From positions 1,798,001 through 1,862,000 of the forward strand of contig NZ_CP162006.1 in the NCBI RefSeq assembly GCF_040822085.1: DNA of 64,000 nucleotides, given 5' to 3'. This DNA is from Rhodoferax sp. WC2427 (GTDB lineage: Bacteria; Pseudomonadota; Gammaproteobacteria; Burkholderiales; Burkholderiaceae_C). The notes below the pieces were generated by a model. That model ran no database searches, was not told the DNA's origin, and worked only from the letters and a program-made list of their open reading frames with translations. This document shows positions 31,844 through 39,649 of the stretch, one piece after another; the stretch's first letter is position 1, and each line of letters begins with the position of its first letter. The translations under genes and the position numbers were made by a program.

Positions 31844-31905
31844 TGCTATCGTTATTGAAAAAATAAAGATAGCACCTCACGCTGATTGAATAAGCGCAGG
31901 CGGCC
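31844..31905 (-). repeat. Dispersed two-hairpin repeat
   Basis: Relative to the reference copy this one is reversed. It starts TGCTATC and the matching arm GATAGCA follows 17 nt later; the other end has TGATTGAATAAGCGC and GGCC. The outer arm is one base pair longer than in the reference copy, with both sides changed to match, which supports a selected RNA or DNA hairpin. Confidence 0.75.
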
Positions 31906-31917
31906 GATTTAGTCACC

Positions 31918-31962
31918 AAAAAAAGGCCTGAAAACGGCTAATTCAGCGTTTTCAGGCCTTTT
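31918..31962 (+). terminator. Bidirectional terminator between DUF1178 and gdhA
   Basis: A perfect 16-bp stem, AAAAGGCCTGAAAACG at 31921-31936 with CGTTTTCAGGCCTTTT at 31947-31962, is bounded by A-runs and T-runs on the two sides. It is placed between convergent genes and should end transcription from both. Confidence 0.92.
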
Positions 31963-32010
31963 CAACTTAGCAGCAGACCAGCCTGCGCCGGTCCACTGCG
32001 GCGGCTCGGA

Positions 32011-33306
32011 TCAGGGGTACAGACCGCGCAGTTCGCGGGTATGCAGAATCCGCTTGCAGGCCACGATGAAGGTGGCGGTGCGCAGGCTCACCTTGTTGTC
32101 CTGGGCTACCAGCCACACGGCGTTGAAAGCTTCCTTCATGATGCGGACCAGGCGGGCGTTGATTTCGTCTTCGTCCCAGAAGAAGCTCGAAAAGTCCTGC
32201 ACCCACTCAAAGTAGCTCACCGTCACGCCGCCGGCATTGGCGATCACGTCGGGCAGCACCAGGATGTTGCGTTCTTGCAGGATGTCGTCGGCCTCGGGGG
32301 TGGTGGGGCCGTTAGCGCCCTCGATCACCATGCGCGCGGTGATGCGCCCGGCGTTGTCTTTGGTGATTTGCTGCTCCAGCGCGGCAGGGATCAGGATGTC
32401 GCAAGGCAAGTCCCAGAACGCATCCTTGGCCATCACCTCGCCACCGGCAAAGCCGCCCACACCGCCGGTATCTTTCACGTGCTGCAGCAGGGCGGGCACG
32501 TTGAAACCGGCCTCGCAGTAGATGGTGCCGCTGTGGTCCTGCACGGCCACCACGCGGGCACCGGCTTCCGCAAACAGCTTGCCCGCCACGCCACCCACAT
32601 TGCCAAAACCCTGCACCGCCACGCGGGATTTGGACACGTCCAGGCCGATGTGTTTGGCCGCTTCCATGCCCACGGTGAACACGCCACGGCCGGTGGCTTC
32701 ACGGCGGCCCAGCGAGCCACCCAGATCCACCGGCTTGCCGGTCACCACGCCGGTGGCGGTGGAGCCCTGGTTCATGGAATAGGTGTCCATCATCCAGGCC
32801 ATGATCTGCTCGTTGGTGTTCACGTCGGGCGCCGGAATGTCCTTGTTGGGGCCGATGATGATGCCGATCTCGCTGGTGTAGCGGCGCGTCATGCGCTCCA
32901 GTTCGCCACGCGACAGAGTCTTGGGGTCGACACGGATACCGCCCTTGGCACCGCCGTAGGGCACGTTGACGGCAGCGTTCTTGATCGACATCCAGGCCGA
33001 CAGCGCCATCACTTCCGACAGGGTTACGTCCTGGTGGAAACGCACGCCGCCCTTGCCCGGGCCGCGCGAGGTGTTGTGCTGCACGCGGTAGCCTTCAAAG
33101 TGGGCCACCGAGCCGTCGTCCAGATGGATTGGCACATCCACCACCAGAATGCGCTTGGGGCGCTTCAGGGTTTCCACCCAGCGTGCCAGGTTGCCCAGAT
33201 AGGGTTCGACCCGGTCCACTTGCTGGAGAAAAATACCCCACGGGCCGATGTGGTCGGGGTTGAGGTAGGAGGGCAGGGCGTGCACGGTAGGCGCTTGGTT
33301 GGACAT
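32011..33306 (-). CDS. gdhA: Glutamate dehydrogenase
   Basis: A 431-residue Glu/Leu/Phe/Val dehydrogenase. It oxidises glutamate to 2-oxoglutarate and ammonium, or runs in reverse. The N-terminal substrate domain has [14 protein letters not shown] and the catalytic Lys121 ([13 protein letters not shown]), then the aspartate in [15 protein letters not shown]. The Rossmann domain has [13 protein letters not shown] and [17 protein letters not shown]. Length and the ~430-residue hexameric-type sequence suggest an NAD-linked or dual-cofactor enzyme. An AGGGATTT stretch lies just upstream of its ATG. It is a single gene, facing the DUF1178 gene across a terminator. Confidence 0.95.
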   Translation of the reverse strand: MSNQAPTVHALPSYLNPDHIGPWGIFLQQVDRVEPYLGNLARWVETLKRPKRILVVDVPIHLDDGSVAHFEGYRVQHNTSRGPGKGGVRFHQDVTLSEVMALSAWMSIKNAAVNVPYGGAKGGIRVDPKTLSRGELERMTRRYTSEIGIIIGPNKDIPAPDVNTNEQIMAWMMDTYSMNQGSTATGVVTGKPVDLGGSLGRREATGRGVFTVGMEAAKHIGLDVSKSRVAVQGFGNVGGVAGKLFAEAGARVVAVQDHSGTIYCEAGFNVPALLQHVKDTGGVGGFAGGEVMAKDAFWDLPCDILIPAALEQQITKDNAGRITARMVIEGANGPTTPEADDILQERNILVLPDVIANAGGVTVSYFEWVQDFSSFFWDEDEINARLVRIMKEAFNAVWLVAQDNKVSLRTATFIVACKRILHTRELRGLYP

Positions 33307-33420
33307 GGAATAAATCCCTTGTGTGACAGAAAGCCGAAGCTTAAAACCCGCGCCACCATCTGTCCAAGGCCAGCTTTAAGGCCATCTATGCACAAAATGT
33401 ATGGGCTGCCGGGCGCAGCC

Positions 33421-35613
33421 TCAGCCCGCCGTGTCCACCGCCAGCAGCCGCCCGGCCTGCACCCGCAGCGGCGGCAGCAAATTGCCGATCAGCGCCAGTT
33501 GGCTTTGCACCACCCGGTGGGCGGCGTCGGTGGGGGCCGCGCACAAGGCCTCCAGCACCGCCTCTTCGTCCGGGTTGGCGGGCGGCACGGGCTGGCTGCG
33601 GGCCAGGCTGGTGGCCAGCTCGTCCAGCACCTTGCCCACCAGGGCGGCGGCCTGCGCGGTAGGCGCATCGCCCGGGGCATTTTGCAAAGCTTCGCGGTGC
33701 GCGCCCAGGCCCGACAGGTAGTTCAGCAAGGTGTGCGAGAGCAGCAGAAACCGCAAGCCGCTGTCGCTGCGGCCCTGCAGAAAGCCGGGCTCCTGGAACA
33801 GGTTGGACAGCGCGGTGGACAAGGCCGCGTCCGCATTGTGCGCATTGCGCCGGGCCGTGCGGTAGGCCAGGTCGTCGCGCGGGCCGCCCTGGCCGCTTTG
33901 GTACTGCGCCATGATCTGGCGCAGGTACAGATTGCAGGTGGCCAGGGTGCGGGCCGCCACCTCGTGCATGCGGCGGCCCTGCCAGTCGGGCAGGATGAAG
34001 AACACCGCCAGCCCGGCGATCAGGCTGCCCACCACGGTGTCCACCATGCGCGGCACGATCAGGCCGTAGCCGTCGCCAATCTGGTTGAAGCTCAGCAGCA
34101 CCAGGAGCGTCATCGAGCCGGTGGCCAGCGCGTAGTGCCGGGTGCGGTTGCCAAAGAACACCACCCCCGCTGCCACTGCAAACATGGCCTGTACCAGCAG
34201 GCTGGGGAACAGCCGGAACAGCGCCCAGCCCACCACCAGCCCGGCCATGGTGCCCACCACCCGCTGCACCATGCGGCGGCGGGTGGCGCCAAAGCTTTGT
34301 TGGCAGACAAAAATTGTCGTCAGCAAAATCCAGTAGCCCTGGCGCGCATGCAGCCAGTGCAGCAGCCCGTAGCCCACGGCCAGCGCAATGCTCAGCCGTA
34401 TCGCGTGGCGAAACAGCGGTGTGGCCGGGGTGAGCTGGCGCCACACGCGGTCGAAGGCGTCGCGCAGCGACTGGGGTGAACGGTCCAGCAGGGCGTGGTC
34501 TTGCACCTCCGCCTCCGGCGCGGGCAGGCTGGCACTGGTCAGCCGGGTTTGCAGCGTGCCCAGGTTTTTGGCCAGCGCCGTCAAGGTGCCCAGCAGACGC
34601 TGCCAGTGCGGTGGCGTGAGCGGCTGCTGCAGGCCCTCCAGGTGCGCCAGCGCATCTTGTAAATCCTGCTGCGCCTGGGCGCTCACCGTGTCGGGAATCA
34701 CCGCCACGCGCAGCAAAATCGCCCGCGCCAGCCGCTCGCAGGCATGGCCTTGCAGCTTCAACAGCCGCTGGCAGCGGAACAGCACATCGCTGTGGAAAAA
34801 GGTTTCGGTCAGCTCGCTGTACGGCGAATGCGACGAGCTGGCCCGCTCATGCACCTCCTGGGCAATGAAATACAGCCGCAGGTAGTACTGCATGCGGTGG
34901 CTGGGCACGGCCTCCAGCCGGTTCAGGATGCTTTCCTTGGTGGTGTTCAGCGCCGTCACCACCGCGCCGTTGCGCTGCGCCAGGGCCAGGCGCTTGACCT
35001 CCTGGTCCACGCCCCGCACCGGCTCGAACAGCGAGGCTTTCAGCGTCAAGTAGCTGCCCAGCACCCGGTACAGCGCCGCCAGGTTCTGCTGCACCGGCTG
35101 GTGGGTGAACAGCACGCACCACAGCACCGACAGCAGCCCGTACCACGTCGCCCCGGCCAGCAGCAGTGCAGGCTCCAGCCACAGGGCCTGGCCCGAGCCG
35201 CTGCGCTGGTCCATGCCAATGGTGGTGTAGATCGACAGGATCAGCGTGCCGTAGGCAATCGCCTGGTAGCGCGGGCTGATGGCCCCCAGCATGGTCAGGC
35301 AAAACGTGGCCAGCACCAAGCTGATGGGGAACAGCACCGGGTGCGGAAACAGCGTTTGCACCGCAAAAGCCGCCAGCGCAAAGCACAGCAGCGTGACCAG
35401 CAGCGCCCGCAGCCGCCCGCGCCAGTTGTCGTCCGTCTCGGCCAGCGCGCAGGCAATGGTGCCCAGAAACACCGGCATCACCAGCGCCATCTGGTCGTTC
35501 ACCCAGCCCACCACCATGGTGGTGCTCAACGCGATGAAGATGCGCAGGCTGTACGGAAACGTGTCCAGCGCCCACAGGCGGCGCAAAGACTGGGACAAAG
35601 GCAGAAAGGGCAT
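33421..35613 (-). CDS. yccS: YccS-type FUSC family inner-membrane protein
   Basis: A 730-residue protein with two clusters of membrane helices (residues ~20-170 and ~395-520) separated by a soluble helical region, and a cytoplasmic C-terminal helical domain. This layout and segments such as PYSLRIFIALSTTMVVGW, TCALAETDDNWRGRLRAL-like DDNWRGRLRALLVTLLCF and GYWILLTTIFVCQQSFGATRRRMVQRVVGTMAG are those of the YccS/YhfK branch of fusaric-acid-resistance-like (FUSC) proteins. A transport role is assumed, with no known substrate. It is a single gene; its start is 8 bp from a repeat copy that separates it from the ABC exporter. Confidence 0.88.
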   Translation of the reverse strand: MPFLPLSQSLRRLWALDTFPYSLRIFIALSTTMVVGWVNDQMALVMPVFLGTIACALAETDDNWRGRLRALLVTLLCFALAAFAVQTLFPHPVLFPISLVLATFCLTMLGAISPRYQAIAYGTLILSIYTTIGMDQRSGSGQALWLEPALLLAGATWYGLLSVLWCVLFTHQPVQQNLAALYRVLGSYLTLKASLFEPVRGVDQEVKRLALAQRNGAVVTALNTTKESILNRLEAVPSHRMQYYLRLYFIAQEVHERASSSHSPYSELTETFFHSDVLFRCQRLLKLQGHACERLARAILLRVAVIPDTVSAQAQQDLQDALAHLEGLQQPLTPPHWQRLLGTLTALAKNLGTLQTRLTSASLPAPEAEVQDHALLDRSPQSLRDAFDRVWRQLTPATPLFRHAIRLSIALAVGYGLLHWLHARQGYWILLTTIFVCQQSFGATRRRMVQRVVGTMAGLVVGWALFRLFPSLLVQAMFAVAAGVVFFGNRTRHYALATGSMTLLVLLSFNQIGDGYGLIVPRMVDTVVGSLIAGLAVFFILPDWQGRRMHEVAARTLATCNLYLRQIMAQYQSGQGGPRDDLAYRTARRNAHNADAALSTALSNLFQEPGFLQGRSDSGLRFLLLSHTLLNYLSGLGAHREALQNAPGDAPTAQAAALVGKVLDELATSLARSQPVPPANPDEEAVLEALCAAPTDAAHRVVQSQLALIGNLLPPLRVQAGRLLAVDTAG

Positions 35614-35620
35614 GCGTGCT

Positions 35621-35669
35621 CTACTATTGAAAATATAGCTGCTTGTGCTGATGGAATAAGCGCTAGGCC
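35621..35669 (-). repeat. Dispersed two-hairpin repeat
   Basis: A clear copy in the gap between two reverse-strand genes. It runs CTACTATTGAAAATATAG, GCTTGTGC, GATGGAATAAGCGCTAGG and CC, reversed relative to the copy at 8438. The GCTATTC-type end hairpin is slightly altered. It lies immediately upstream of yccS on that gene's strand, so it is in the yccS leader or promoter zone. Confidence 0.75.
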
Positions 35670-35699
35670 CTTATTTTATGCACAAACCATGCCCAGGCC

Positions 35700-37532
35700 C
35701 TATGCCGTGAACTGCAGCGCCGCCAGCCGAGCGTACACCCCGTCCTGCGCCACCAGCGCCGCGTGCGTGCCCTGTTCGACGATGCGGCCATGGTCCAGCA
35801 CCACGATGCGGTCGGCCTGCTGCACAGTGGCCAGGCGGTGGGCAATCACCAGGGTGGTGCGGCCCCGCATGGCCGATTCCAGGGCCGCCTGCACCATGCG
35901 TTCGCTTTCTGCGTCCAGCGCGCTGGTGGCTTCGTCCAGCAGCAGCAGCGGGGCGTTTTTCAGCATGGCGCGGGCAATCGCCACGCGCTGGCGCTGGCCG
36001 CCGCTCAGGCGCACGCCGCGCTCGCCCAGAAAGGTGTTGTAGCCCTCGGGCAGGGCGGTGATGAAGGCGTGGGCAAAGGCCGACTCGGCCGCGGCCATCA
36101 CCTCGGCATCGGTGGCGTCGGGGCGGCCATAGCGGATGTTTTCCATCGCGCTGGTGGAGAACATCACCGCGTCCTGCGGCACGATGCCGATGTGCTGGCG
36201 CAAATCAACGAGTGCCAGGTCGCGGGTGGCCACGCCGTCGAGCCGGATGTTGCCGCTTTGCGGGTCGTAAAAGCGCAGCAGCAGCTGGAACACCGTGCTC
36301 TTGCCCGCGCCGCTGGCCCCCACCAGAGCCACGGTTTCGCCCGGGGCCACGCTCAGGCTGAAATCGGCCAGGGCGGGCTGCAGCGGGCGCGACGGGTAGT
36401 TGAAGTTGATGTTCTCAAAAACAATAGCACTCCCCGCCGATGTAATAAGCGCGGGAGCCGGATTTTGTGCCGATTTGATGGGCGACTCGGTGGCCAGCAA
36501 CTCCATCAGCCGCTCGCTCGCCCCGGCGGCGCGCAGCACGTCGCCGTACACCTCGCCCAGCACCGCGGTGGCGCTGGCCAGAATGATCACGTACACCACC
36601 GTCTGCCCCAGGTGCCCGGCGGTGATACTGCCCTGCAAAACGGCCTGCGTGCCCTGGTACAGGCCCCACAGCAGGGCGGCCGAGGTGGCAATGATGATGA
36701 AGGCCACCAGCACCGAACGCGCCTTGCTACGCCCCACGGCGGTCTGGAAGGCGGCGGCGGTGGAGGCGGCAAAGCGGGTCGATTCGCGCGCTTCGGCGGT
36801 GTAGCTCTGCACCACCGGAATGGCGTTGAGCACTTCGGCGGCAATGGCGCTGCTGTCGGCCACCCGGTCCTGGCTGGCGCGCGACAGCTTGCGCACCCGC
36901 CGCCCAAACCAGGCGCTGGGCAGCACGATCAGCACCAGAATGCCAAACACCTGCGTCATCACCACCGGGTTGGTCCACACCAGCACGCCCAGTGCGCCCA
37001 GGCCCATTACCGCATTGCGCAGGCCCATGCTCAGTGACGAGCCCACCACGGTTTGCACCAGGGTGGTGTCCACCGTCAGGCGCGACAGCACCTCGCCGGT
37101 CTGGGTGGTTTCAAAAAACTGCGGGCTCTGGCGCAGCACGTGGGCGTACACCGCGTTGCGGATGTCGGCGGTGACCCGCTCGCCCAGCCAGCTCACGGTG
37201 TAGAAGCGCGCCGCCGAGAACAGGCCCAGCGCGGCGGCCACGGCAAACAGCTCGAAGAAATGGCCGCGCAGGGCCAACAGTTGCGCCCCCCGGTCCACGC
37301 TGCCGTCGGCCCCGGTGCGCACCAGTCCCTGGTCGATCAACGCCCGCAGCGCCAGCGGAAACGCCAGCGTGGCGGCGGCCGCCAGCACCAGGAACACGAT
37401 GGCCAGCCCGATGCGAAAGCGGTAGGGCCGCAGGAACGGCAGCAGGCCCGACAGCGAACGCGGCGACCCCTTGGCCCCGGCAGTGGTGGACGGGGTGGAA
37501 GAGGGGGCGGAGGGGAGTGCAGAGGTGGCCAT
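35700..37532 (-). CDS. ABC exporter, fused membrane and ATPase domains (MsbA-like)
   Basis: A 610-residue half-transporter that would act as a homodimer. The membrane domain (~40-330) has six helices and AGEVLSRLT-type coupling (TGEVLSRLTVDTTLVQTVVGSS). The ATPase has Walker A GASGAGKS, signature [31 protein letters not shown] and the H-loop. It is of the ABCB lipid/drug exporter type; substrate unknown. The ATG at 37532 opens a Ser/Pro/Thr-rich cytoplasmic leader; the longer frame upstream runs into the promoter region. The linker between the two domains (IKSAQNPAPALITSAGSAIVF) is encoded by a dispersed repeat. It is divergent from the marR-efflux operon. Confidence 0.9.
   Translation of the reverse strand: MATSALPSAPSSTPSTTAGAKGSPRSLSGLLPFLRPYRFRIGLAIVFLVLAAAATLAFPLALRALIDQGLVRTGADGSVDRGAQLLALRGHFFELFAVAAALGLFSAARFYTVSWLGERVTADIRNAVYAHVLRQSPQFFETTQTGEVLSRLTVDTTLVQTVVGSSLSMGLRNAVMGLGALGVLVWTNPVVMTQVFGILVLIVLPSAWFGRRVRKLSRASQDRVADSSAIAAEVLNAIPVVQSYTAEARESTRFAASTAAAFQTAVGRSKARSVLVAFIIIATSAALLWGLYQGTQAVLQGSITAGHLGQTVVYVIILASATAVLGEVYGDVLRAAGASERLMELLATESPIKSAQNPAPALITSAGSAIVFENINFNYPSRPLQPALADFSLSVAPGETVALVGASGAGKSTVFQLLLRFYDPQSGNIRLDGVATRDLALVDLRQHIGIVPQDAVMFSTSAMENIRYGRPDATDAEVMAAAESAFAHAFITALPEGYNTFLGERGVRLSGGQRQRVAIARAMLKNAPLLLLDEATSALDAESERMVQAALESAMRGRTTLVIAHRLATVQQADRIVVLDHGRIVEQGTHAALVAQDGVYARLAALQFTA
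36421..36466 (-). repeat. Dispersed repeat inside the ABC exporter gene (inter-domain linker)
   Basis: ACAATAGCACTCC, then CGATGTAATAAGCGCGGGAG and CCGGATTTT, lines up with the copies at 35621 and 39579 (ATAGC end, GAATAAGCGC middle, AGCC end). It is in frame and encodes the non-conserved stretch just before the ATPase domain start (FENINFNYPSRP). Similarity is moderate, since the coding frame is kept open. Confidence 0.6.
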
Positions 37533-37574
37533 GCCTGCAGTGTAGCGAAATCTAATGCCCAAACAAACAAAGAC

Positions 37575-37603
37575 TTGACAGTAATTGCTTAGGCAATTAA
37601 TAT
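37575..37603 (+). promoter_or_regulatory. Strong promoter with palindromic operator ahead of marR
   Basis: TTGACA at 37575-37580, a 17-bp spacer, then TAATAT at 37598-37603. The spacer plus the first -10 bases is a perfect inverted repeat, TAATTGC-TTAG-GCAATTA (37582-37599), of the size that MarR dimers bind. The expected transcription start, about 37610, is only 1-3 nt before the marR ATG. The palindrome also lies 50 bp from the divergent exporter start. Confidence 0.75.
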
Positions 37604-37611
37604 TCCGACCC

Positions 37612-38160
37612 ATGACTACACGCCCCACCCCCACGCCGGAGCCTGCGCCGGTGTTCTACGCCGCAGACAACTATGTTGCTGGCGGCACCGGCGTCGGCCA
37701 CCTGCTGGCGCGCGTCTTCAACATGCTGGCCCAGGAGCTGGAGCGCCAGTTCGAGCCCAGCGGCCTGACCAATGCGCAGTGGAAACCGCTGTTCAAGCTG
37801 TCCACCGGCGAGGTCTCCACCGTGGCCGAGCTGGCCCGTGTGTGCACCCTGGATGCCGGTGGCATGACCCGCATGCTTGACCGACTGGAGGCCAAGGGCC
37901 TGTGCCAGCGTGTGCGCTCCAGCGAAGACCGCCGGGTGGTCAATCTGGAGATCACCGAAGCCGGGCGCGATGCCGCCAAGGTCATCCCCGAGGTGCTCAG
38001 CCGGGTGCAAAACGCCTACCTCGCGGGCTTTTCGGTCGAGGAGTGGGAGGCCCTGAAAAGTTACCTGCGCCGCATGCTCGACAACGCCAACGATTTCCAA
38101 CAGGCCCAACAAGCCCAACAAACAACAACATCCGCAGCCGGAGAAAACCATGCCTCTTAA
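37612..38160 (+). CDS. MarR family transcriptional regulator
   Basis: A 182-residue winged-helix repressor. The DNA-binding region at about 70-130 has VAELARVCTLDAGGMTRMLDRLEAKGLCQRV and the wing RSSEDRRVVNLEITEAG. It probably represses its own operon (outer membrane factor, emrA, emrB) through the palindrome in its promoter and is relieved by a small phenolic or drug-like ligand. The ATG at 37612 leaves almost no leader after the predicted transcription start. It overlaps the next gene by 11 bp. The last ~15 residues are Gln-rich and low complexity. Confidence 0.92.
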   Translation: MTTRPTPTPEPAPVFYAADNYVAGGTGVGHLLARVFNMLAQELERQFEPSGLTNAQWKPLFKLSTGEVSTVAELARVCTLDAGGMTRMLDRLEAKGLCQRVRSSEDRRVVNLEITEAGRDAAKVIPEVLSRVQNAYLAGFSVEEWEALKSYLRRMLDNANDFQQAQQAQQTTTSAAGENHAS

Positions 38161-39601
38161 GTCTCTTACTGCCGCGCCGCGCCTGGCTCTGGCCGCCGTC
38201 GCCCTGGCCAGCCTGGCGGCCTGCGCCAACTTCTCGGGTATCACGCCCCAGGCCCAGATGCAGGCCCAGCCACAGCCCGCCAGCATGGCCGGTGCGTCCG
38301 ACGTAGCCCCGGTCGATGCCGCCTGGTGGCTGGGTTTTGCCGACCCGCAGCTCGACCGCCTGGTGGCCCAGGCCCTGGACGGCAGCCCCAGCCTGAAGCT
38401 GGCCCAGGCCCGCCTGCGCCGCGCCCAGGCCGCCACCGACGGTGCCCGTTCCGCCACGCTGCCCCAGGTGGGCGCCGAGGCGCAGGGCATGCGCCAGCTC
38501 TACACCGCCAAGGGTTTGTACCCCGCACCGCTGGCGGGTCAGATCTACAACAACGGTACGGTCCAGCTCACCGCCAGCTGGGAACTTGACTTCTTCGGCA
38601 AAAACCGCGCTGCCCTCGATGCCGCCCTGGGCCAGACCCAAGCTGCCCAGGCCGATGCGCAGGCCGCCCGCGTGCTGCTGGTTAGCCAGGTGGCACGCAG
38701 CTATTTCCAGCTGCTGCGCCTGAACGGCCAGCTGGAGCTGGCCCACCGCACCCTGGCCCAGCGCAACGAGCTGCTGTCGCTGGTACGCGACCGCGTCAAC
38801 GCCGGGCTGGACACCCGCCTGGAACTGAACCAAAGCCAGGGTAGCCTGCCCGAAGCCCGCCAGCAGATCGAAGCCCTGAACGAGCAGATCGCCCTGGCGC
38901 GCAACGGCCTGTCGGCTTTGGTTGGGCAGTCAAATGCGGCGGATACGCTGGTTTTACCGGCGCTGGCAGCTATTAAAACTGCAGCAAACGCGCAGGCCAT
39001 TCCCGCCGACCTGCTGGGCCGCCGTGCCGACATCGCCGCCGCCCGCTGGCGCGTGGAGGCTGCCAGTGCCGATGCCCGCAGCGCCAAGGCCCAGTTCTAC
39101 CCCAACGTCAGCCTGAACGGCTTTGCCGGTTTCTCCAGCATCGGCCTGGGCAACCTGCTGCATGCGGGCAGCGAGCAGTGGGGCATTGGCCCGGCCATCC
39201 ACCTGCCGATCTTTGATGCGGGCCGTTTGCGCGCGGGGCTCACTGCCAAGACCGCCGACCTGGATGCCGCGGTAGAGAGCTACAACGCCGCGCTGATCGA
39301 CGCGGTGCGCGACGTGGCCGACCAGCTGGCCTCGCAGCAGTCCATCGCCCGCCAGCAAACCGAGCAGCGCGCCGCCCAGCAAGCCGCCGAAGCCGCCTAC
39401 GAGATTGCGGTGCAGCGCTACAGCGCCGGGCTGGGCAACTACCTCAATGTGCTGAGCTCCGAGACCGCCGTGCTGGCCCAGCGCCGCCTGCAGGTCGACC
39501 TGGCCGCCCGCGCGCTCGACACCCAAGTGGCGCTGGTGCGCTCGCTGGGTGGTGGCTACAGCGCCTCTGCTACCGAAACCATAGCTTCTACCGCCCATTG
39601 A
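38150..39601 (+). CDS. NodT-family outer membrane efflux lipoprotein
   Basis: A 483-residue outer membrane factor (OprM/NodT type), the exit duct of a tripartite pump with EmrA and EmrB. It has a lipoprotein signal with lipobox LAAC (Cys ~24) and two internal TolC-like repeats rich in Ala/Gln/Leu coiled coil. Family segments include AWWLGFADPQLDRLVAQALDGSPSL, TASWELDFFGKNRAALDAA and RRADIAAARWRVEAASADARSAKAQFYPNVSLNGFAGF. The ATG at 38150 overlaps the marR stop. Two repeat copies fall in this gene: one in a loop near residue 270, and one that encodes the last residues and supplies the stop codon. Confidence 0.92.
   Translation: MPLKSLTAAPRLALAAVALASLAACANFSGITPQAQMQAQPQPASMAGASDVAPVDAAWWLGFADPQLDRLVAQALDGSPSLKLAQARLRRAQAATDGARSATLPQVGAEAQGMRQLYTAKGLYPAPLAGQIYNNGTVQLTASWELDFFGKNRAALDAALGQTQAAQADAQAARVLLVSQVARSYFQLLRLNGQLELAHRTLAQRNELLSLVRDRVNAGLDTRLELNQSQGSLPEARQQIEALNEQIALARNGLSALVGQSNAADTLVLPALAAIKTAANAQAIPADLLGRRADIAAARWRVEAASADARSAKAQFYPNVSLNGFAGFSSIGLGNLLHAGSEQWGIGPAIHLPIFDAGRLRAGLTAKTADLDAAVESYNAALIDAVRDVADQLASQQSIARQQTEQRAAQQAAEAAYEIAVQRYSAGLGNYLNVLSSETAVLAQRRLQVDLAARALDTQVALVRSLGGGYSASATETIASTAH
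38945..38988 (+). repeat. Probable dispersed repeat inside the outer membrane factor gene
   Basis: ACGCTGGTTTTACCGGCGC followed by GGCAGCTATTAAAACTGCAG closely parallels the copy at 56531 (GCGCTTATTCCATCGGCGC, then AGCAGCTACAAAAAACGCAG). About three quarters of positions agree and the spacing is identical. In frame it encodes LPALAAIKTAAN, a non-conserved stretch. Confidence 0.5.
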
Positions 39602-39617
39602 ATAAGCGCTAGAGCCC
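39579..39617 (-). repeat. Dispersed repeat supplying the outer membrane factor stop codon
   Basis: CCATAGCTTCTAC, CCCATTGAATAAGCGCTAG and AGCCC match the copy at 35621 in orientation and order. The TGA stop of the gene is inside it (39599-39601), so the C-terminal residues ETIASTAH come from the repeat. An AT-rich stretch follows up to the emrA ribosome-binding site. Confidence 0.7.
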
Positions 39618-39649
39618 GATTTTTTATAAATTTATCCTAGGTGAAACCC

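Noticed and set aside
32041..34479. An 812-residue open frame on the + strand
   Set aside because: It is antisense to gdhA and yccS, both recognisable. The composition (His, Ala, Gly, Gln, Arg) is that of a shadow of GC-rich codons.
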